Below, one piece after another: positions 26,994-35,948 of a DNA stretch of 64,000 nucleotides. The stretch comes from Azospirillum baldaniorum. GTDB taxonomy: Bacteria; Pseudomonadota; Alphaproteobacteria; Azospirillales; Azospirillaceae. Every line of letters begins with the position of its first letter. Positions within the stretch are counted from its first letter, which is position 1. A program made the position numbers and the translations under genes. Location of the stretch: positions 62,001 to 126,000 of the forward strand of contig NZ_CP022260.1 in NCBI RefSeq assembly GCF_003119195.2. Reading direction: 5' to 3'. The notes beneath the pieces were generated by a model that was not told where the DNA came from, did no database searches, and saw nothing but the letters and a program-made list of their open reading frames with translations.

Positions 26994-27014
26994 GGCGAGA
27001 AAATTTTCTCGCCG
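26993..27014. promoter_or_regulatory. Candidate parS-like centromere palindrome upstream of parAB
   Basis: A perfect 22-bp palindrome with core CGAGAAAATTTTCTCG (26996-27011), identical to the core at 24941-24956 beyond the other end of parAB. AT-rich palindromes flanking a partition operon are what a ParB binding site would look like. It could alternatively be the terminator of the M48 gene region, but it lacks a T-run. Confidence 0.55.
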
Positions 27015-27061
27015 GAAACGCCCGGCGGGTGGTGCGACCGCGGCACCACCCGCCGCTCCGG

Positions 27062-27835
27062 TCAGCTCGGCTTGTAGGCCGCCTTCGCTTCGGGCATCAG
27101 CTTTTGCAGCGCGGCGATGCGGTCCGCCGTGCCGGGGTGGGTGGACATGAAGGTGGGCTGCTCGGCCCCGGCCTGCTTCATGTTCTGCCACAGCTCGATG
27201 GCTGCCTGCGGGTCGTAGCCGGCGCGGGCCATCATCAGCAGGCCGGCGCGGTCGGCCGCCAGCTCCTGGTTCCGGGAATAGGGCAGCAACAGGCCGTACT
27301 GCGCGCCGGTGCCCAGCGCCGCGGCGATCATCTCGCTGCCGCCGACCCCGCTCGCCCCGGCCACGGCCCCCAGGATGCTGGTGCCGGCGTCGGTGGCCAT
27401 CTGGGTGCTCACCCGCTCGGCGGCGTGGCCCTCCAGATTGTGGGCGATCTCATGGCCGATGACCGCGGCGAGCTGCGCGTCGGTCTTGGCGTATTGGAAC
27501 AGCCCCTCATAGACGCCGATCTTCTGGCCGGGCAGGGCGAAGGCGTTGGCTTCCTTGCCCTGGAACACGCGAACCTCCCAACCGGCGGGGTCGAGCGAGG
27601 CGGCGCGCAGCAGGCGGGCCGAGATCTGCTCGGCGCGGCGCTGGTAACTGGCGTTGGCGGTGGCCGGGGTCGACTGGATCAGGCGTTGCCAGTCCTGCTG
27701 GCCGAGTTCGACGAGCTGTTCCTGCGAGACGAGGTTCAGCCCGAGCCCCGTCGAGTTTCCGGCGCATCCGGCCAGCGCCAGGGACCCGGCCAGCGCCGCG
27801 GCAAGGCACAGGGGTCGGACGGTCATGGTCGGCAT
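27062..27835 (-). CDS. M48 family metalloprotease lipoprotein
   Basis: 257 residues. A lipoprotein signal ends in LALAGC (lipid-bearing Cys24), so it is anchored in the outer or inner membrane facing the periplasm. The zinc motif HEIAH is at 128-132, with the third ligand in ELAADRAG. This is the BepA/LoiP/YcaL group of M48 proteases that degrade misfolded outer-membrane proteins. ATG at 27835 with GGAGGA 7 nt upstream; the open frame upstream is not needed. It is transcribed toward parA. Confidence 0.9.
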   Translation of the reverse strand: MPTMTVRPLCLAAALAGSLALAGCAGNSTGLGLNLVSQEQLVELGQQDWQRLIQSTPATANASYQRRAEQISARLLRAASLDPAGWEVRVFQGKEANAFALPGQKIGVYEGLFQYAKTDAQLAAVIGHEIAHNLEGHAAERVSTQMATDAGTSILGAVAGASGVGGSEMIAAALGTGAQYGLLLPYSRNQELAADRAGLLMMARAGYDPQAAIELWQNMKQAGAEQPTFMSTHPGTADRIAALQKLMPEAKAAYKPS

Positions 27836-28014
27836 TGCTCTTCCTCCGTTGTGGTTCTGTCCACCGCATCCTATCCGATGGCGGATGGGCTGTGCCGGGG
27901 CAATTCGGTGGTCATGTTTTCGGTGGCCGTGTTCTGAAAGCCGCAACGTTTGGCAAGGCGTGATGTTGCTTCCCGTCACCGCCGGCACGCGGCGGGTCGA
28001 ATTCGGAGAGCACC

Positions 28015-28623
28015 ATGCCGATCAAAGCCTTCGCGCTGAACTGCACCCTGAAGCCGTCGGGAAAGCCGTCTTCGACCGACGCAATGATCGGCCTGCTCCA
28101 GAAGGATCTGGCGGCCCACGGGGTCGCGGTGGGGGCGCCGGTCCGCGTCGCCGACCATGACGTGAAGCCAGGCGTCACCTCGGACGAGGGGCCGGGCGAC
28201 GCTTGGCCGGACCTGCGCCGCCAAGTGCTGGAGGCGGACATCCTCATCCTCGGCACGCCGATCTGGATGGGCCAGCCGTCCAGCGTGTGCAAGCGGGTGC
28301 TGGAGCGCATGGACGCCTTTCTGGGCGAGACGGACGACCAGGGCCGCATGGTGTCCTACGGCAAAGTCGCGCTCGTCGCCGTGGTCGGCAACGAGGATGG
28401 CGCCCACCATGTCTCGGCGGAGCTGTTCCAGGCGCTGAACGACGTCGGCTTCACGCTCGCCGCCAACGCCGTCTGCTACTGGGTGGGGGAGGCGATGCAG
28501 AAGACCGACTTCCAGGACTTGGACAAGGTGCCCGATAAGGTGGTCTCCACCTCGGCCATGGCCGCACGCAACGCCGCCCACCTCGCGCGCTTCCTGAAGG
28601 AGAAACAGTATCCCGGCGAATGA
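28015..28623 (+). CDS. Flavodoxin-fold NAD(P)H-dependent oxidoreductase (FMN reductase family)
   Basis: 202 residues. The FMN-binding start FALNCTLKPSGKPSSTDAM is followed by ADILILGTPIWMGQPSSVCKRVLERMDAF, the classic flavin-edge loop, and ALVAVVGNEDGAHH. It probably uses NAD(P)H to reduce quinones or another small acceptor through FMN. ATG at 28015 with GGAGAG upstream. The stop is followed by the small palindrome ATTAGACGTCTAAT (28636-28649). Confidence 0.85.
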   Translation: MPIKAFALNCTLKPSGKPSSTDAMIGLLQKDLAAHGVAVGAPVRVADHDVKPGVTSDEGPGDAWPDLRRQVLEADILILGTPIWMGQPSSVCKRVLERMDAFLGETDDQGRMVSYGKVALVAVVGNEDGAHHVSAELFQALNDVGFTLAANAVCYWVGEAMQKTDFQDLDKVPDKVVSTSAMAARNAAHLARFLKEKQYPGE

Positions 28624-28801
28624 TGGCTCCCGGCGATTAGACGTCTAATAGCGTCGCATCGCCGTCTCCTCCCAGCCGTGCCATTCTGTGGATATCCTCT
28701 CAAGAGCCTTCTCAACCGCCCGCGCGATTCCATGTATAGTCGGTCTTGTAGGCCGGCGATGCGATGGCGTCGCCGCGGGTGGATGGTGGCAGGAGGAACG
28801 G

Positions 28802-29509
28802 GTGGCGACGCTCAAGGAATTCGAAGAAGCCTTGAAGACGGCGGGCAACACGGAGGCCCTGGAGATCCTGGGCAAGCTGCGTGAGCGCGACAAGGCCCAG
28901 CGGTCGATCCGCCCGGCGCGTCGCGTCGTCGGCAAGAAGATGACCCCGGAACTTGCCGCGCAGATTCTGGAGCTTCATCGCACCACCGACATGACGCAGC
29001 AGGAAATCGCGTTCCAGCTCAGCGTCAACCAGGGCCGCGTGAACGAGGTCATCAAGCGCGGCAAATGGCTGAACGACGACCCGAACGCTCCGGAGGCCGT
29101 CGCCCGCGACAAGGCCAAGGCCCGTGTCAAGGACGGGGTGGGCATCGACCCGCGCCCGTCCCGTCCGAAGAAGAAAAAGGCCGCCAAGCCGGCCGAGGAA
29201 CCGGCGGTCGAGGAACCGGTGGTCGAGCCGGTTCAGGAGGCCGTGGCGGAGGACGTGCCTGCTGCCGCAGCGCCGGTTCCGGAAGAACCGGCCCACGCGC
29301 CTGAGCCGGTCGAGGCGGCCCCGGAAGCGCCCGTGCCCGAACCGGCTCCCCTGGAGCGGGTTGAGATGGCCCTGAACCCGGACGCCCAGGATGCGGTGGC
29401 CGAGGAGAAGGCGGCGCAGGACAAACCAGCGGCGGAAAAGGCGCCCAAGGAGAAGAAGAAAAAGCGCAAGGCCGAGCCGCCGGCGCAGCTTCTCTTCGAC
29501 GGGCTGTAA
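28802..29509 (+). CDS. HTH protein with long Ala/Pro/Glu-rich tail and Lys-rich end
   Basis: 235 residues, not matched to a named family. An N-terminal helical part (about 1-35) leads to an HTH (about 50-85: TPELAAQILELHRTTDMTQQEIAFQLSVNQGRVNEVIKRGKW). Then comes a low-complexity tail of about 130 residues: a KKKKAAK patch, repeated PVEEP/PEAPVPEPAP units, a second KEKKKKRK patch and a final AQLLFDGL. The fold suggests DNA binding, and the basic, disordered tail suggests a second DNA or protein contact. GTG at 28802 with AGGAGG at a 5-nt spacing beats the ATG at 28688, which lacks one. A TATAGT at 28735 may be its -10 box. Confidence 0.8.
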   Translation: MATLKEFEEALKTAGNTEALEILGKLRERDKAQRSIRPARRVVGKKMTPELAAQILELHRTTDMTQQEIAFQLSVNQGRVNEVIKRGKWLNDDPNAPEAVARDKAKARVKDGVGIDPRPSRPKKKKAAKPAEEPAVEEPVVEPVQEAVAEDVPAAAAPVPEEPAHAPEPVEAAPEAPVPEPAPLERVEMALNPDAQDAVAEEKAAQDKPAAEKAPKEKKKKRKAEPPAQLLFDGL

Positions 29510-29518
29510 GGCGTCCGT

Positions 29519-30547
29519 TCAGCCGCGGCGGGGCTGCCACCAGCGGGCCAAGAAGCCCAGCCCGGCGAAGCGCACGACGTGGTGCGTGCCGACGAAGGCG
29601 GTGTCGAGGCCGAGCACGAAGGCCACGATGGTCATCGCCTCCACCCCGCCCGGCGCGTAGGCGAGCCAGAGCTGGCCGAAGGGCAGCCCGAGCAGCCAGC
29701 CTCCCGCCCAGGCGAAGATGGAGGACAGGACGAGCGCCAGCGCCACGCTTTCCAGCGATGGGCGCAGCGCCGCCCGCAGGGAGGCCAGCGTGACCCCGGC
29801 GAAGCGCGACCCGATCAACGCCCCCGTCACCACGAAGCCCGCGTTCAGCAGCCAGTTCGGCAGGCGGTGGTCGACGAGGCCGCTGCCGTGCAGCAGCGCG
29901 CTTCCCAGCATGGCGCCGAGCAGCACGCCGCCGGGCACGCGCAGCTTCTGGAACAGCAGCCCGGCCAGGGCGCTGGCCCCGATCAGCAACGCCAGTTCGG
30001 GCAGGGCGTCCGCCGGGTCGGATAGGGCAGGGCGAGGCGGCAGACCCGGCGTGGACGACACCAGATCCAACAACCAGGGCATGGCGGCGACCAGGACGAA
30101 CAACCGCAAGCTCTGCGCCAGCGCGACCCGCGGCAGGTCGGCCCGGCTCTCGGCCGCCAGCACCAGGACGGCGCCCAGCGCGCCGGGAACGGCGGCGTAG
30201 CGCGCGGTCGCCGGGTCCCAGCGGTGCACCCGCTCCAGCCAAGCCGAGCAGGCGTAAAGGCAGGCCATCACCGATCCCGCGAGCAGCGCCATGCTGAGCG
30301 GCCAGGAGGCCATCTGGTGCAGCGTGTCGGGTGTCACCCCGGCGCCCATGGAGATGCCCAGCAGCACGAAGGCGGCGGTGCCGAGCGGGGAGGGCAGGCG
30401 GAGTTTCATTCCGGCGAGGCCCCCGCCGGCCACCGCGGTCATCGCCCCCATCAGCCACGCCGCGGGCAGCCCCGCCAAGGCGAACAGCCCGCCACCCAGG
30501 GCGGCCAGAAGGAGGGTCAGGGCGGTGGCGGCGAGTCGCTTCATCAT
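29519..30547 (-). CDS. AbrB family (ammonia monooxygenase-like) membrane protein
   Basis: 342 residues with about ten hydrophobic segments. Two similar halves each carry the AbrB-duplication features (LPAAWLMGAMTAVAGG and VPGGVLLGAMLGSAL), with ALIGSRFAGVTLASLR and WLAYAPGGVEAMTIVAFVLGLDTAFVGTHHVVRF near the end. The family is widespread, has no settled function, and is often annotated as a regulator by misnaming. The start is one of two adjacent ATG codons (30547 or 30544). It is divergent from the isomerase gene. Confidence 0.85.
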   Translation of the reverse strand: MMKRLAATALTLLLAALGGGLFALAGLPAAWLMGAMTAVAGGGLAGMKLRLPSPLGTAAFVLLGISMGAGVTPDTLHQMASWPLSMALLAGSVMACLYACSAWLERVHRWDPATARYAAVPGALGAVLVLAAESRADLPRVALAQSLRLFVLVAAMPWLLDLVSSTPGLPPRPALSDPADALPELALLIGASALAGLLFQKLRVPGGVLLGAMLGSALLHGSGLVDHRLPNWLLNAGFVVTGALIGSRFAGVTLASLRAALRPSLESVALALVLSSIFAWAGGWLLGLPFGQLWLAYAPGGVEAMTIVAFVLGLDTAFVGTHHVVRFAGLGFLARWWQPRRG

Positions 30548-30760
30548 CCGTCGGGTCCGGCTGCGGCAAGGGCCGTGCACTGTGCGTGTCACCCGCAATC
30601 TCGCGCAACCGGTATGGGCGGTCACCTGACAAGCGTGTGCGGCATAGGCCGGCGATTGTCCGGACCGTCCGCCTGCTGCATTGTCGGAGCAACCAGCCGC
30701 CACGGCGGCCCAGACGACGCGGGAGGGGACCATGCCGATAAGAACCGGGGGACGGACGCC

Positions 30761-31549
30761 ATGAGGTTCGCCGCCAACCTGTCCATGATGTTCACCGAGC
30801 GGCCCTTCCTGGAGCGGTTCGGCGCCGCGGCGGCGGCCGGCTTCGACGCCGTGGAGTTCCTGTTCCCCTACGATACCCCGGCGGAGCGGATCAAGGAGGC
30901 GCTGGGCGCCCATGGGCTGACCCAGGCGCTGTTCAACCTGCCCCCCGGCGACTGGGCGGCGGGGGAGCGCGGCATCGCGAGCCTGCCCGGCCGCGAGGCG
31001 GAGTTCCGCGAGGGTGTGGCGACCGCCATCGTCTACGCCAAGGCGCTGGGCAACCGGCTGCTGCACTGCATGGCCGGCATCCCGCCGGAGGGGCTGGAGC
31101 GGGATGCGGCGCTGGCGACCTACACCGGCAATCTGAGCCATGCCGCGGCGACCTGTGCGGAGGCGGGGTTGACGCTGCTGGTGGAGCCGATCAACAACCG
31201 CGACATGCCCGGCTATCTGATGAACGGCACCGCGCTGGCCCGTCGGGTGATCGAAACGGTGGGGGCACCGAACCTGAAGCTCCAGTTCGATCTCTACCAT
31301 TGCCAGATCAGCGAGGGCGATCTCGCCACCCGCATCCGGGCCAACGCCGATCTCACCGCCCATGTGCAGATCGCCGGCGTCCCGGATCGGCAGGAGCCCG
31401 ACCGCGGCGAGGTCAACTATCCCTATCTGTTCGAGGTTCTGGCCGACACCGGCTACCGCGGCTTCATCGGCTGCGAATACCGGCCCCGCGCCCGGACCGA
31501 GGACGGGCTGGGCTGGTTCCACGCCGCCAACACGCGGGCTGCGCGCTGA
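30761..31549 (+). CDS. Hydroxypyruvate isomerase / 2-oxo-tetronate isomerase family enzyme
   Basis: 262 residues, AP-endonuclease-2-like TIM barrel. Typical marks of the Hyi/OtnI family: FAANLSMMFTERPFLERFGAAAAAGFDAVEFLFPY, LFNLPPGDWAAGERGIA, LLVEPINNRDMPGYLMN, LQFDLYHCQISEGDL and GYRGFIGCEYRP. Metal ligands are the Glu, Asp, His and Glu in these segments. It interconverts hydroxypyruvate with tartronate semialdehyde, or the related 2-oxo-tetronates. The ATG at 30761 fits the family start. It lies 2 bp before the AEC transporter gene, so the two form an operon. Confidence 0.87.
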   Translation: MRFAANLSMMFTERPFLERFGAAAAAGFDAVEFLFPYDTPAERIKEALGAHGLTQALFNLPPGDWAAGERGIASLPGREAEFREGVATAIVYAKALGNRLLHCMAGIPPEGLERDAALATYTGNLSHAAATCAEAGLTLLVEPINNRDMPGYLMNGTALARRVIETVGAPNLKLQFDLYHCQISEGDLATRIRANADLTAHVQIAGVPDRQEPDRGEVNYPYLFEVLADTGYRGFIGCEYRPRARTEDGLGWFHAANTRAAR

Positions 31550-31551
31550 CC

Positions 31552-32442
31552 ATGGACCTGTTCGCCCCCCTGTCCAGCATCGCCGCCGTCGTCGTGCCGG
31601 TGTTCCTCATCGCCGCCCTCGGCTTCGGCTGGAGCCGCGCTAAGCTGCCCTACGACAGCGCCTTCATCACCACCTTCGCGATCAACGTCTCCACCCCCTG
31701 TCTGGTCTTCTCCTCGCTGGCCCGCCTGACGCTGGGCGGGGACGATCTGCTGACCATGGCGGCGGCCTCGGTCGGCAGCATGGCGCTGGCCGGGCTGATG
31801 GCGACGCCGATCCTGCTGGCCAGCCGCTTGCCGCTGCGCGTCTATCTGCCGGCGCTCAGCTTTCCCAACGGCGGCAACATGGGCATTCCCGTCTGCCTGT
31901 TCGCCTTCGGGGAGACCGGGATGGGGCTGGCGGTGCTGTTCTTCGCGACGCTCGCCGTCCTCCAGTTCACCATCGGCCCGGCCCTGGCGGCGGGGCGCAC
32001 GGACGCCAAGCAGGTGCTGCGCACCCCGGTGATCTACGCGGTCGCGCTGGCCGTGCTGGTCCTGTTGACCGGCGTCCAGCCGCCGCAATGGGTGACCAAC
32101 ACGACGACGCTGCTCGGCAACTGCGCGGTGCCGCTGATGCTGTTCTCGCTGGGGGTGGCGCTGGCGGGGCTGCGGATGCAGGGGATGCTGCGGTCGCTGG
32201 CCATGTCGGCGCTGCGCCTGCTGCTCGGCTTCACCGCCGGGCTGGCGGTGGTCGAGGTGCTGGGCCTGGAGGGCGCGATGCGCGGCGTCGTGCTGCTGGA
32301 AAGCACCATGCCGGTGGCGGTGTTCAACTACCTCTGGGCGCTGCGCTACAACAACGCGCCGCAGGAGGTCGCCGGGATGGTGCTGGGCTCCACGGCGCTG
32401 TCGTTCCTGACGCTGCCGCTGCTGCTGGCCGTGGTGATGTGA
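31552..32442 (+). CDS. AEC family transporter
   Basis: 296 residues with ten or so hydrophobic segments and a PVFLIAALGFGWSRAKLPYDSAFITTFAINVSTPCLVFSSLARL start, characteristic of the auxin efflux carrier family. PNGGNMGIPVCLFAFGETG and the C-terminal ESTMPVAVFNYLWALRYN fit as well. Bacterial members move malonate, malate or similar acids; co-transcription with the isomerase suggests a small hydroxy- or keto-acid (inference). Starts 2 bp after the isomerase stop. Confidence 0.88.
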   Translation: MDLFAPLSSIAAVVVPVFLIAALGFGWSRAKLPYDSAFITTFAINVSTPCLVFSSLARLTLGGDDLLTMAAASVGSMALAGLMATPILLASRLPLRVYLPALSFPNGGNMGIPVCLFAFGETGMGLAVLFFATLAVLQFTIGPALAAGRTDAKQVLRTPVIYAVALAVLVLLTGVQPPQWVTNTTTLLGNCAVPLMLFSLGVALAGLRMQGMLRSLAMSALRLLLGFTAGLAVVEVLGLEGAMRGVVLLESTMPVAVFNYLWALRYNNAPQEVAGMVLGSTALSFLTLPLLLAVVM

Positions 32443-32459
32443 AGAGGGGGAGGGGAGCG

Positions 32460-32550
32460 CTTGCCCCCACCCTAACCCTCCCCCGCTGACGCAGGGGAGG
32501 GGACCAATTCTCCCTCCCCTGCGAAGCGGGGGAGGGCCGGGGTGGGGGCA
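32460..32550. repeat. REP-like palindromic element, variant copy C
   Basis: About 90 bp with TTGCCCCCACC and GGTGGGGGCAA at its two ends and internal CCTCCCC/GGGGAGG hairpins. It is related in layout to copies A, B and D but has a different core. It lies between the convergent AEC and glycosyltransferase genes and could end transcription in both directions. Confidence 0.75.
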
Positions 32551-32572
32551 AAACTTCGCCCGCCCTGGCACC

Positions 32573-33559
32573 TCACGCCGTCGCGGCGTCCGAATGGGTC
32601 GCCGCGCGCACCCGGCGGTGGAAGGACGGCGGCACCACGCAGGTCCCGAAGAACATCAGGTAATGCCGCATCTTCGGATCGCCCGCCCGGGTTGCCTCGG
32701 CCAGCAAACGGCGGACGGCGTTCCAGTCGCCCTCGCGGCGGGCCATGCCGACGACCTTGGTCATCAGGAAGGCGGCGTAGGCGTTGCCGGTCATCAGCGG
32801 ACGGTGCGTGCGCGCCCATTCGAAGGCCTGGCGCCAGTCGTCCACCGAATGCAGCGAGGCGCGCCCCTCGTCGATCTCCACGAAGCACAGCGGCTCGTCG
32901 ACGAAGACCAGCTCCGCGCCGGGTTGATCCAGCGCGCGGAACAGCCAGCCCCAATCCTCGAAATGCCGGTAGTCGGGCATCGGCACGGCAAGCGCCAGCG
33001 AGCGCGGCACCATGATCGTCGGGGTGGCGAGATAGCCGGGGCGGGACAGCGGGCTGCGGCGGTCGATCAGGTAGTCGCTGATCGGCTCGCCCGGCTCCGG
33101 CCGGCGTTGCGGCCAGACGTAGCGGCGCTCGCCGATGCTGACGCTGGTGCTGCAGGAGACCACCGGCAACTTGGCGCCCGACGCCTTGGCGGCGGCGAGC
33201 TGCCGTTCCAGCTTCTCCGGCGCCCAGGAATCGTCGTCGTCCAGGAAAGCGATCCACTCGCCGAGCGCCGCCTGCACGCCAGCGTTGCGCGCCCCCGCGG
33301 GGCCGAGCGAGGCCGGGTTCTGCACGATGCGCAGGCGGCGGTCCTCCACCGCCTCCAGCGCCGCGACGGTCGCCGGGTCCGGCCCGTCGACGACGACGAC
33401 GATCTCGACGTCCTTGAGCGTCTGGGCGCGCACGCTTTCGACGGCGTTCAGCACGAGATGCGGGCGGTTGCGCGTCGGGATGACCGCGCTGACGGTGACG
33501 GGCGGGGCTTCCGCCGTCCCGCCCTTCGCCTTTCCGCCGTTCACCTCAACGTCCTTCAT
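32573..33559 (-). CDS. Family 2 glycosyltransferase
   Basis: 328 residues, GT-A fold. SAVIPTRNRPHLVLNAVESVRAQTLKDVEIVVVVDG opens the nucleotide-binding part, and AFLDDDDSW (about residue 105-113) is the metal-binding DxD motif. It adds a sugar to the growing polysaccharide repeat on the cytoplasmic side. Its ATG overlaps the stop of the preceding glycosyltransferase as ATGA. Last gene of the run at 32.5-37.4 kb. Confidence 0.9.
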   Translation of the reverse strand: MKDVEVNGGKAKGGTAEAPPVTVSAVIPTRNRPHLVLNAVESVRAQTLKDVEIVVVVDGPDPATVAALEAVEDRRLRIVQNPASLGPAGARNAGVQAALGEWIAFLDDDDSWAPEKLERQLAAAKASGAKLPVVSCSTSVSIGERRYVWPQRRPEPGEPISDYLIDRRSPLSRPGYLATPTIMVPRSLALAVPMPDYRHFEDWGWLFRALDQPGAELVFVDEPLCFVEIDEGRASLHSVDDWRQAFEWARTHRPLMTGNAYAAFLMTKVVGMARREGDWNAVRRLLAEATRAGDPKMRHYLMFFGTCVVPPSFHRRVRAATHSDAATA

Positions 33560-34479
33560 CGCTTGTACTCCAGATATTGGAAGCCCATCAGGCCGTAGAG
33601 ATAGCCGCTGCCGACGCAGATCTTCTGGAGCCGGCGGATCGGCCAGCTCGTGTCGAAGGCCATCACCATCGGCACCAGCGGCAGGGCGGCAATGTTCAGC
33701 GCGATGTGCGCGAGGCCCAGCGTGGAGCGCTTCACCAGCGTGCGGCGCTGGCCGTTCAGCTTGGCCTCGGTCAGCGACACGCAGGTGCCGAGCCGGAAGG
33801 CGCGGCGCAGAATCCAGCGCGCGGTCATGCGGCTGGCCGGCACATGCTCCTCGATGGTCGCCTCATCGCACCAGACGATGCGGTGGCCCTGGCGCCGGAT
33901 CTGCTCGAAGAACAGAACGTCGCTGCCGCCGGACAGGCTCAGCTCCGGATCGAAGCGCACGCCGCCCTTCAGGATGGAGCGGCGGAACAGCACGTTTCCG
34001 GTCGCGCAATAGGCCGGCTCGCTGCCCGTGGGCATGCGCTGCAGGTCGTGGAAGCGCCCCTTGGTCAGCCAATCGGGCGGACGCTTCTCGTAGATCGGCA
34101 GGACCGGGCCGGCGACCACGGCGGCGCCGGTGCGCTCCATGGCCGTCACCAGCCAATCCAGCCAACCGGGGCTCGCCACCTCGTCGTCGTCGATGAAGGC
34201 GATCAGGTCGGCATCCGTGGTCTCGTCCAGGCAGCGGTTGCGGGCGGCGGGAATGCCCGGCACCGGCTCCGCCGCGTAGCGGATGGGGAAGCGCCAGTCC
34301 TGCGCCATCTCGCGGCACAGCGGTTCGGCGGAGCGCGCCGGGTCGTTGTCCACCACCAGCACTTCGACGTCCAGCGGGGCGTCTGGGTTGAAGGTCAGCC
34401 CCTCCAGCGACAGCAGCGTGCGGTGAAGATCCTTCGGCCTGCGGTAGGTGCACACGCAAACCACCAGCTTTTTCGACAT
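33556..34479 (-). CDS. Family 2 glycosyltransferase
   Basis: 307 residues. LVVCVCTYRRPKDLHRTLLSLEGL, a GIPAARNRCLDETTDADLIAFIDDDEVASPGWLDWL segment with the DxD-type DDDE, and a hydrophobic C-terminal segment (LAHIALNIAALPLVPMVMAF) that may dock it on the membrane. It transfers an unknown sugar. ATG at 34479; a 13-codon extension upstream has no better ribosome binding site. It lies 35 bp after the flippase gene. Confidence 0.9.
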   Translation of the reverse strand: MSKKLVVCVCTYRRPKDLHRTLLSLEGLTFNPDAPLDVEVLVVDNDPARSAEPLCREMAQDWRFPIRYAAEPVPGIPAARNRCLDETTDADLIAFIDDDEVASPGWLDWLVTAMERTGAAVVAGPVLPIYEKRPPDWLTKGRFHDLQRMPTGSEPAYCATGNVLFRRSILKGGVRFDPELSLSGGSDVLFFEQIRRQGHRIVWCDEATIEEHVPASRMTARWILRRAFRLGTCVSLTEAKLNGQRRTLVKRSTLGLAHIALNIAALPLVPMVMAFDTSWPIRRLQKICVGSGYLYGLMGFQYLEYKR

Positions 34480-34514
34480 GGTGCCTGTTCCTTCCTCACG
34501 CCTGTTCATGGTGT

Positions 34515-35948
34515 TCATGCCGGGGATCGGGTGCGTTTCAGCCGGGCCAGCGCGATCCGCACCTGACCCATCAGGTTGGCGGGATTGAGCACGGCCAGGG
34601 CCAGCAGATAGAGGCTGCCCGCCGGGGCGAGCTGGACGAGCAGCAGGTCGCTTTCCATCGCCGCGATCTTCAGCCCGGCGGCGAAGAGCAGGGCGGCGGT
34701 GGTCACCTTCAGAAGATCCTTCACCGGCACCGCCAGCACGCCGGCGCGCGGCATCAGGATGACCGCGGCCACCACCCAGCCGAGCTGCGCCGCCAGCGAG
34801 CCGTAGGCCGCCCCGATCACCCCGAAGCGGGGGATCAGGAACAGGTTGGCGCCGATGTTCAGCACCGCCGTCAGCATGGTCAGCTTCAGGATGTAGCCGG
34901 TCTTCTTGGTCAGGTGCAGCGACAGGTCGAAGTGATAGATGCGCAGGATGCTGATGAAGACCGACAGGGCGACGAGCGGCATGATCGCCGCACCGGTCTC
35001 GCGGTATGCCTCGCCGAGCAGCAGCCCGACGATGCCCTGGGCGGAGATGACCTCCATGAGCACCAGGGGCAGGCAGACCAGCAGCAGGATCGTCAGGTTC
35101 TGCGCCATGATCGGCCGCGCGGCGCGCGGACCGGCGCTGTCGAAGGCGCGCGACGCCATCGGCAGCGTGACCAGCGAGGCCGCCGAGGCCACCAGCATGA
35201 TCGGCTGCTTGGCGAGGTCGAAGGCCATGGCGTAGGCACCGGCCGCCGCCTCGCCGATGAACCAGTAGATCAGGAAGCGGTCGGCGAAATCGAGCGCCCA
35301 GCCGACCATCAGGCTCAGCATCAGCGGGCCGCCGAAGGTCAGCAGGAGGCCGACCCGCTCCCGCGCCGGCCAGCGCAGCGAGATGCCCTTGAGGTCGGAG
35401 CGCAGCCAGATCGCGGTGACCAGCAGGAAGCCGATGCTGGTGCCGAGCAGCAGCCCCTCCTCCTTCCAGCCGATCAGCACGAAGGCGGAGCCGAGCGCCA
35501 GCCCGAACAGCGCCTTGGCGAAGGACTTGGCCGCGAAAACCGAGCCCTTCAGCCGCGCCCGCGACATCTGGATCGACAGGTCGAACCAGGAGATCAGGAT
35601 CGCGATGACCGGCAGATACAGCACATAGTCGATGCCGTTCATGCCTGGATAGAAGGCCACCACCGCGCCCAGGATGGCGAGCACCCCGCAGGCCACCACC
35701 AGGAAGGCGGTGACCACGGTGGAGAGCCAGGCGTCCCGCTCCGCCGCGTCGCCGCCGCACTTGCGCAGGACGAACAGGCCCATCCAGGAGAAGCCGCAGG
35801 CGTTGATCGCCGCCGCCGCCGCCATCACCAGGGCGTAATGGCCGTAGGCCTCCGGCGTGACGATGCGCGAGAAGACCGCGACCGCCGCGAAGCCCAGGAT
35901 GCCGACGGCGATCCGGGTCGCGAAGAAGGCGAAGCCGCTCGACATCAT
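34515..35948 (-). CDS. Polysaccharide repeat-unit flippase (Wzx/RfbX, MOP superfamily)
   Basis: 477 residues with 12 to 14 membrane segments and a polysaccharide-synthase start (FAFFATRIAVGILGFAAVAVFSRIVTPEAYGHYALVMA). It moves lipid-linked repeat units across the inner membrane. Starts at the first of two ATG codons, which overlaps the stop of the polymerase gene as ATGA, so the two membrane proteins are made together. Confidence 0.88.
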   Translation of the reverse strand: MMSSGFAFFATRIAVGILGFAAVAVFSRIVTPEAYGHYALVMAAAAAINACGFSWMGLFVLRKCGGDAAERDAWLSTVVTAFLVVACGVLAILGAVVAFYPGMNGIDYVLYLPVIAILISWFDLSIQMSRARLKGSVFAAKSFAKALFGLALGSAFVLIGWKEEGLLLGTSIGFLLVTAIWLRSDLKGISLRWPARERVGLLLTFGGPLMLSLMVGWALDFADRFLIYWFIGEAAAGAYAMAFDLAKQPIMLVASAASLVTLPMASRAFDSAGPRAARPIMAQNLTILLLVCLPLVLMEVISAQGIVGLLLGEAYRETGAAIMPLVALSVFISILRIYHFDLSLHLTKKTGYILKLTMLTAVLNIGANLFLIPRFGVIGAAYGSLAAQLGWVVAAVILMPRAGVLAVPVKDLLKVTTAALLFAAGLKIAAMESDLLLVQLAPAGSLYLLALAVLNPANLMGQVRIALARLKRTRSPA

